DNA of 64,000 nt from Celoporthe dispersa (lineage: Eukaryota; Ascomycota; Sordariomycetes; Diaporthales; Cryphonectriaceae): NCBI GenBank assembly GCA_016584495.1, contig WAID01000009.1:2852001-2916000 (forward strand), in the 5' to 3' direction. The notes under the pieces were generated by a model. It saw only the letters and a program-made list of their open reading frames with translations, was not told where the DNA came from and searched no databases. Each line of letters begins with the position of its first letter. Within the stretch, counting starts at the first letter, position 1. The position numbers and the translations under genes are program-made. Shown here one piece after another: positions 57,562 through 64,000 of this stretch.

Positions 57562-58836
57562 ATGGCTCCTTACACGCTCAAGTGGGGGATCATGGCCACA
57601 GGAGGCATCGCAACCAGTCAGCTAGACCACCTCGTCTCTCCCTTGTTATTTCTCTTTTTGAATAATTCTTGTTTGACAGCCCGTCGAGACAGCAACTGAC
57701 AGCGTGCCGCACAGCCTTTGCCAAGGACCTCCTAAATGACCCTGCCAGCCGCGAGGTCAGCGACGTCGCCCACGCCATCGTGGCGGCGGCCTCGTCGTCG
57801 TCCAGACCGCGGGCCGAGACCTTCCTCAAGGACCTGGGCGTGCCCGGCTCGCCTAGGGCCTACGGCTCGTACGCGGAGCTCGTGGCGGACGAGGACGTGC
57901 AGATCGTCTACGTGGCGACGCCGCACTCGCACCACTTCCAGAACGCCATGCTGTGCCTGGAGGCGGGCAAGCACGTGCTCTGCGAGAAGGCGCTGACGGT
58001 GAACGCCTCGCAGGCGCGGAAGCTGGTGGACAAGGCCCGGGAGAAGAAGCTGTTCTTCATGGAGGCGGTGTGGACCCGGTTCTTCCCGCTCAGCATCAAG
58101 ATCCGGGAGATGATCGCGGGCAGGGAGATCGGGGACGTCTACCGCGTGCTGGCGGACAACTCGTTCAACTCGAGCCGGCCCGACGGCTCGCTCGACTTCC
58201 CCGGACGACCACCGCATGGTCGACATCAACCTGAGCCGGCGGCGCCCTGCTGGACCTCGGCATCTACTGCCTGACGTGGCTGTTCCAGACGCTGTACCAC
58301 CTGCAGCCGGGCGCCAAGGAGAAGCCCCTCGTGGTGGCCAGCATGAACAAGTACGACCGCACCGGCGCGGACGAGAACACGATGGTCGCCGTGTCGTTCC
58401 CCCGGCACAAGACGATGGGCGTCGCCACCACGAGCCTCCGGGCTGCGACCGACATGGGCGAGAGCGGGCTCCTCGGCCCTCGATCCGGATCCAAGGATCA
58501 GAGGGCGAGATCCAGGTCATCGGCCCGCCGTTCAGGCCGCTGCAGTACAGGGTGCTCAGGAAGGCCGACCCGAGCAGGCTGGAGGTGATCGACTGCCCCA
58601 TCCCCCAGGACCCGGCGAGGGGCCAGTGGGGTCACGGCATGTTCTGGGAGGCGGACGAGTGCGCGCGCTGCCTGCGGGACGGCCGGCTCGAGAGCGCGAC
58701 GCTGCCGTGGGCCGAGTCGGTGGTCATCATGGAGGTCATGGAGGAGGCGCTGAGGCAGGGAGGCGTCGAGTACCCCGAGGTCATCACGACGGATGTGTAT
58801 GATCCCAACAGCCCCCTAAACACGGGCAAGGCGTAA
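57562..58836 (+). CDS. Dimeric dihydrodiol dehydrogenase-type oxidoreductase (Gfo/Idh/MocA), three frameshifts
   Basis: Exons 57562-57616 and 57715-58836. Exon 1 encodes the Rossmann start (LKWGIMATGGIAT). Exon 2 follows with the NAD(P) and catalytic motifs VYVATPHSHHFQNAMLCLEAGKHVLCEKALTVN (contains the EK motif) and FFMEAVWTRFFPLSIKIREM. The C-terminal half includes LLDLGIYCLTWLFQTLYHLQPG, EIQVIGPPFRP, GHGMFWEADECARC and VITTDVYDPNSPLNTG. The family oxidises trans-dihydrodiols or D-xylose with NADP+. The reading frame changes three times: an extra base at about 58197-58204 (CCCCGG), an extra base at about 58234-58239 (CCGG), and a missing base at about 58465-58480. Counting these gives exactly 391 aa. 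No other damage is visible and motifs are intact, so sequence error is likelier than a pseudogene. The intron donor (gtcagc) is weak. Confidence 0.75.
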
Positions 58837-61025
58837 TGGAGGGGTGCGTCCTCTCCTCTCTCTCTCTCTCGGTGGCACCTCGCCTGGTTCCTCTGACCGA
58901 GCGTCGAGGGTCTGAGAGCAGATTCAGATTACAAATGTTAATAATACGGATACGATGCGGGACTTGTTGTTCCAGACATTGTTGCCGGGTTTCCTTGTTT
59001 TTGTGCCCCCTTCTTCTTTCTTGTCTTCCTCAAGGAACGTGGGGTCCCCAAGCCGTATCCGACAATTGCTCGCAATTTTTCCAGATTCTTGCAGCGCATA
59101 AACTATGGTTCTGACAGCCGGGAAGATCAGCAAACGGTTCGAGACAGCCATCTGATGTTTTGGTTGGGCGGGCCACAAACGCTTGCAGGGCTTGCTTGAT
59201 GAACCCTCGTCCCTCTGACCGCTCCTCGCCGCCTCCTCGGCCCCCCCCCCCCTCTCTCCCTTCTCTCTCCCTGAATCGCTTCGGCACAGAACAGCATATC
59301 TATAATCAGACAGCCCTGATATATTTTTGAACTGACTCTTTTTTTATGTGAGGATCAGAAAGTCTCAGGACCTTGTTTCAACTGAACTAATTCATGGGTG
59401 CTGGTGACAATGCGATCCTGACCAACTATGCTTAAAGCCCTTCATCATCTCAACCACATCTCAACCACACAGGTAAAATGGATGATGATGCATGTACTTC
59501 TTCTTGTCTGGTACCAGCGTTCCAAAAATGCTAAAATGCTCCGTAGCGCGAACGGTGTCTGACCACACAGGAAGAAACATGGGTCCCCCTTCCTCTTGTT
59601 GGAGCGGACACTATTCATTGTGGTACAGGTACAAGGACGATTGTACACGCGGTACTGCGAAATACCACGACCTTGGTAGTGTGTGTAATACATGCATGAT
59701 AGACCCACACCCCCTGAAATTTTAAACCTTACACCCCTCCCCTCCCTGTGCTGTGTGTCCTTCCTTCCCTGGCTTGTCTCTACTGGCCCTGTCAGCCCCC
59801 AAAGGCAGGTACGTACTTGGCAGCAGTCAGTCGCGTGCGACGACACACAGAGACCCTTTCACCTTCTCTCCTCTCTGGGATGCAAAACCGAGGACGCAAA
59901 GAGCAGAAAAAGAAAAGAGGACGAACCAAAAAAAAAGGGCTGAATGATACGCAGATCCAAGTCTGTCTCGGAGACTTTACGCTACTTACGGCCTTTTTCC
60001 TCCCCCCCACACAGACGTCAAAAATTTTGAGCCTCAAAAAACCTCACACTTTTGTGCTACAGTCGACGACGACAAGAAACAAAAACCCATCACTAAACAG
60101 TCACGCGAGGTTGAGAGAGGGGGGATCAAAGAAAGGTGTAGTGACGCGGTACCTCGTGCAGAGTGACAGCGAGCCTTGGGTGCAGGCTCCCCGTCAACGA
60201 CAACAACGACGCCATCGTGTCTCGAGGGCAAGTTTGCATCCCCGCCTACCTATTCCCGCCCAGCCGCCCTGCCCTCTCTCTTGTTCCGGGAATGATGGAC
60301 TGAATGCCAGCGGTCACCAGACGACCTCCTCTGGCCCCTTTCTCATCCCGCTCTCCTGCTCCACAGGCAGGAGTGGCCAGCCTACTACCCAAGGCTTCGG
60401 CTTACCGGGTGAGGTGTATTGCGCCTCCTCAGCCGGCAGCCAAGGTACGTACACAACATACGTCACCTTTGCCCTGCCCTGCCCTGCCGCGTCAGGACGG
60501 GACGAGCGGAGGGAGGAGGAACGAGACAGAAGGGAAGAGAAAGGCGTGTGTCAGATAGACAGACAAGAGCGTGAGAGAGGAGACCGAGTGGGAACGCTCG
60601 GCAGTGCGATCTGGGGTTGCACCGCGTGATTCCGCATCGCATCGCATCAGCGGGCGGTGAACCCAGGTAGAAACGGTGAGCAGAGCAGACAAGACATCCC
60701 TGGCTTTTGGTCCTGCAGCGGAGTGCCGTCGTAAGTCTGACGTACGCCCTCTCGGTTACTGGGTGCCTTGGTGCTAAGGTAGCCCGCTAGCAGTCATTTC
60801 CTTTCTTTTTCTCTTTATATCACTCTAGCCTTGCTGGCTGCTGCAGTGCCCAGGGTGCGGGCGCTTCAGGCTGAGGTGAGCTTTGGTCGGGCGTGGGGGT
60901 CAGCGCGCGAGCGACAGCCGCTGCAGCCACAGGACGGAAGAGAGAGAGAGAGAGCGAGAGACAGACACACTCTCTCTCTCAGGGTACAACCAGTCAGCGT
61001 CGTCACCACAAAATTCCTCACCACC
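58837..61025. other. 2.2-kb intergenic region upstream of trm9
   Basis: No supported gene. A 293-codon plus-strand frame (59748-60629) is low complexity with no motif. A CCCTG tandem lies near 60470-60488 and a CT/GA stretch near 60940-60985 in the likely trm9 leader. Confidence 0.5.
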
Positions 61026-62400
61026 ATGACTGCCACCACCACCACCACCACCTCTCCTGGGCCCCAGGCCCCACGGCAGGGAGCCGCGGCGCCCTCCCCG
61101 GGACGGGTGGCAGGGGGGAAAGAAGGTGGGGAGGGGGAGGACAACGCAGCCATCTACGAGGAGACGCACGTGCACGGCGTCTACGAGGCCATCGCGCCGC
61201 ACTTCAGCGCGACGCGGCACAAGCCCTGGCCCTTTGTGTCGTCCTTCCTCGCCTCGCGGCCAGCCGGGTCCGTGGGGCTGGACGTGGGCTGCGGTAACGG
61301 GAAGAACATGGGCGTCAACCGTGACGTGGTCATGCTCGGGTGCGACCGGAGCGCCGCCCTGGTCAGCCTGGCCAGGGATATGTGGTGCTGCGGCGGCAGC
61401 AGTACGGCGGCTGCAGCCCTCCCTGGCGCGGACGCCGCCGTCGCGGACAGCCTGGACCTGCCCTTCAGGGACGGCGGGGCAGACTTTGTCATCTGCATCG
61501 CGGTCATCCATCACCTGTCGACCAGGGAGAGGCGGGTCGACGCCATCCGGCAGCTCCTGCGGTGCGTACGACGGGATGGGAAGAAGAAGCCGCCTCCCTG
61601 GTCCGAGACCGGCGGCGGTCAGGTCCTGGTCTACGTCTGGGCTCTGGAGCAGGGCACAAGCCGGCGCGGGTGGGATGAGGGCGGCGAGCAGGACCTGCTG
61701 GTGCCGTGGGTGATGAAGGCGCCACAGCAGAAGAAGAAGAAGGAGGAGGAGGAGAAAGGAGCTCCGAGGACTGCCAACACCAAGGCGCCGCGCAGGCGGA
61801 AGAAGAAGGAGCAGGAATCTATGCACCACGCGCAGGGGGAGCAGCCAAGAGACAGGATGGCGGCCGCGGCCGCAGGAGCAGCAGCAGCAGCACGGGACAC
61901 TGGTGCTGTTGATGAAGCGGTGGAGGAGAAGGAGAGCGGTCACGGAGCCGCCAGAAGGGACGGCACGAGCGCCGAGGGCGGAGGGCGCCGCGGCCCTTCT
62001 CCTCTTCCTCCCCCAAGCGGCGGTGAGGATATGCAGGGGCGGCAGCGGCAGCACCAGTCGCAGCACAAGTCACGCGGGAGCGATGAAGATGAGGCTGTCG
62101 TTTCTGGTGGTGGTGGTGGTAGCAGTAGCGGTGGAGGTGGAGAAGCGGGCGCGCATGTGGTGGATCCTCCTGTGGCCACCGGCGCCGCTGCGGGTGCATC
62201 CGTGCCGCTGGGAAAAGAAACTTGTGGTGGTGGTGGTGGTAGCGGCGGCGAGCAACAGCACCAGCACACCGACAGGACGTTTCACAGGTTCTACCACCTG
62301 TACAAGAAGGGCGAGCTGGAAGAGGACGTTGTCGCCGCGGGAGGGGGAGGTCCTCCGCAGCGGCTACGAGCGGGACAACTGGTGGGTTATTGCAGGATGA
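61026..62400 (+). CDS. trm9: tRNA (carboxymethyluridine wobble) methyltransferase Trm9, one frameshift
   Basis: A single exon. The ATG at 61026 sits in a good context (ccaccATGa); the frame is open further upstream but that part is low complexity. After a 40-residue Thr/Pro/Gly-rich tail, YEETHVHGVYEAIAPHFSATRHKPWP and SAM motif I (GLDVGCGNGKNMGVN, residues 84-98) match yeast Trm9. So do IAVIHHLSTRERRVDAIRQLL, LVYVWALEQGTSRRGW and EQDLLVPWV. Trm9 with Trm112 completes mcm5U at tRNA wobble positions. From about residue 235 to 415 runs a long Lys/Glu/Ala/Gly/Ser-rich insert before the conserved end FHRFYHLYKKGELEED...YERDNWWVIAG. The frame breaks in the GGGGG at 62343-62347 (one extra base); with it discounted the product is 457 aa and ends at 62400. 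Trm112 is not in the window. Confidence 0.9.
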
Positions 62401-64000
62401 ATGAGGCAGGGAGAGAAAAAGAGTAAGAAAGAAGAAACAGAAAGAAAGAAAAAAAAAAAAACAATCAGCATAGTCCGAGACTAGGACAACAACTCACCCA
62501 AACCCGAGTGACTTGTTTTTTTCTTCTTCTCTTTTTTCATCCTTCCCCTTTCCGGGCTTTGTCCCCATCTGGAAATTGATGAGTTGTCACCGAAGAGGAG
62601 GGGGGGGCCACGATGTTTCATTGTGAGACAAGGCGAGGGGGGGAACAAAGTCTTTATATGATCCTGGTTGGTTCAAAAAAAAAAAAACTTTCTATCAAGC
62701 GGTAAACAATCCCCCCTCCCCCCTCTCTCCCAAAAATGATTGATGGCCTGCCGGTCTGTCTGCATACTACGTTGCAGAAATTCGAGTCCATAACCGCTCC
62801 CCTCCCTCTCCCGACCCCCCCTAAAAAAAAACTCCTCTGATGAATGACCATCCTCAAGTCAGGTTTATGCATCCGCCCGCCTTGGTCCCCCCCCCTCCCA
62901 GCCCCAGCCCCAGCCGGTCCGATCCGATCTCGTCTCCCGTCCTCACCTTCTGTTCCGAGTTTGTTGTTGTTGTGTGGTCCTCCATGCAAAAATTCCCCTC
63001 GTGCCTTGTTCTTGTCCTTCCATTTCGCTATGCGCTTTACCTGTGTAGTTAACCCCAGAGAAGAAAGAAAAACAGAAAGAGAGGCGCGGGTGTGTTATGT
63101 GCACTTATGCAAGGCACACAGACCTTCTTTCCCAACACTATGTACGGTAGAATAGATAGAACCAAAGTAACAGTAACAATAGCACCAAAAGGCCTGCCGC
63201 CAGGACCAGGAGAAACCTATGAAATGACCCAGAATGCTGCTTGGCTTCCCCCTTCCATCTGCTCTGCTGGAGGGTGGCCCTGCCCCCTCCATCCCTCTCC
63301 CCCTTTGTGCAAAAAAAAAACAAAGAAAACAAACAAACAGTAAAACTCCCTTGTCGTCTTCTCTCCCTAGGTTTGTTGGGAAATGGAGTTCCCGAGAAAG
63401 AAGAAAAAAAGAAGAAAAAATGACAAATATGGGCATCGTTTCAATAAATACAAAGTAAGGTGGGTGGAATAGTTATTTCTTTTTTCTTCTTCTCTTGGTT
63501 GTGTTGTTGCTTTGAACAAGACGAAAAAAGAAAAGAACAGAAAAAAAAAAAGGAAAAGAAGTTCAAAACAAAGCCTAGACACTCCGGCCCGATGCGCCCG
63601 TAAATGTAATGCGCCCGCTTGCTCCTGTTGGTGGAGAGAGTTCTTGTCGGAGCCAAAGAGCCCGAAGATGAAAGAGAGAAAAAGAAAGGGAAAGAGAGAG
63701 AAAAAAAAAAAAGGGGGGAATCTGATGGGTTTCCATGGAGGTAGAACGACCTCTTGTGTGAAAGGCTTGTATGTTGGTGATCGTGATCGTGATCGTCCGT
63801 CAGCCCTCCCTACCCTCTTCTAGTCCAAATCCCATCCACCGACCAACCCTCTTCGCCGTCCCGTATGATATTTTTTTCTTTCCTTCTTCTTCTGTTCCCC
63901 TTCTCGCTTTTTGTTTTCCTCTTTCCCACCCCCACCACCTCATGTATTCCCAGGCCCTCCCTTCTCCCTGAACCATGACACCAGCGCCTCTCTCCCCGCT
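62401..64000. other. Intergenic region downstream of trm9 to the window edge
   Basis: Dominated by A, C and G homopolymers and purine- or pyrimidine-rich tracts (for example 62440-62462, 62675-62686, 63540-63555, 63698-63714). AATAAA occurs at about 63443-63448. No gene seen, and the window ends before any further gene becomes visible. Confidence 0.5.

Noticed and set aside
59748..60629. 293-codon plus-strand frame upstream of trm9
   Set aside because: No motif, mixed low-complexity content, no plausible start context; it appears to be non-coding promoter-side DNA.

Overview
The window is nuclear DNA of a filamentous ascomycete (Pezizomycotina, most likely Sordariomycetes). The evidence is the gene structure: short GT-AG introns, several per gene, some with gctaac-type branch sites. 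The plasma-membrane H+-ATPase is also close to the Neurospora form and carries the same C-terminal regulatory motif. Intergenic DNA is long and rich in CT/GA, CA/GT and homopolymer tracts. I could rebuild 15 genes with intron-exon structure, about one per 4.3 kb, which is sparse for such a fungus. I saw no tRNA, rRNA, CRISPR array or intact transposon.

Layout: a Seb1/Nrd1-type RNA-binding termination factor (2397-5137, +); a doubtful Q-rich ORF (6850-7729, -); a gene-poor stretch of almost 10 kb ending at the H+-ATPase pma1 (17449-20433, +); a convergent ABM-domain mini-gene (20846-21434, -); a DCAF4-like WD40 gene (23315-25225, +); a bZIP/DUF3425 transcription factor (26404-28300, -); the nucleoporin Nic96 with N-terminal FG repeats (29969-33431, -); an FGGY carbohydrate kinase (33957-35937, -); an SMN homologue (38689-39837, +); a secreted cupredoxin-like protein (42673-43812, +); a SERF/4F5 small protein (45083-45559, -); a four-helix membrane protein (49001-50017, +); a secreted Hce2/Ecp2-like small protein (50943-51799, +); Pcf11 (53128-55991, +); a dihydrodiol-dehydrogenase-type oxidoreductase (57562-58836, +); and the tRNA wobble-uridine methyltransferase Trm9 (61026-62400, +).

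The genes do not form an operon or a biosynthetic cluster. Most are housekeeping. There is a loose RNA theme: Seb1, Pcf11, SMN and Trm9, the first two both being CTD-interacting-domain termination factors. Exon-intron phases close exactly in every gene once indels are counted, which supports the models.

The most consequential observation concerns sequence quality. Seven of the 15 genes carry one-base frameshifts, several of them in G or C homopolymers and including probably essential genes (pma1, nic96, trm9). This points to uncorrected assembly indels rather than a cluster of pseudogenes. Other points of interest are a stop-free 105-nt intron that splits the bZIP basic region, a similar 102-nt intron in pma1, a perfect 15-bp hairpin at 8839-8884, a nested inverted repeat near 29.4 kb, and a recurring intergenic 9-mer.
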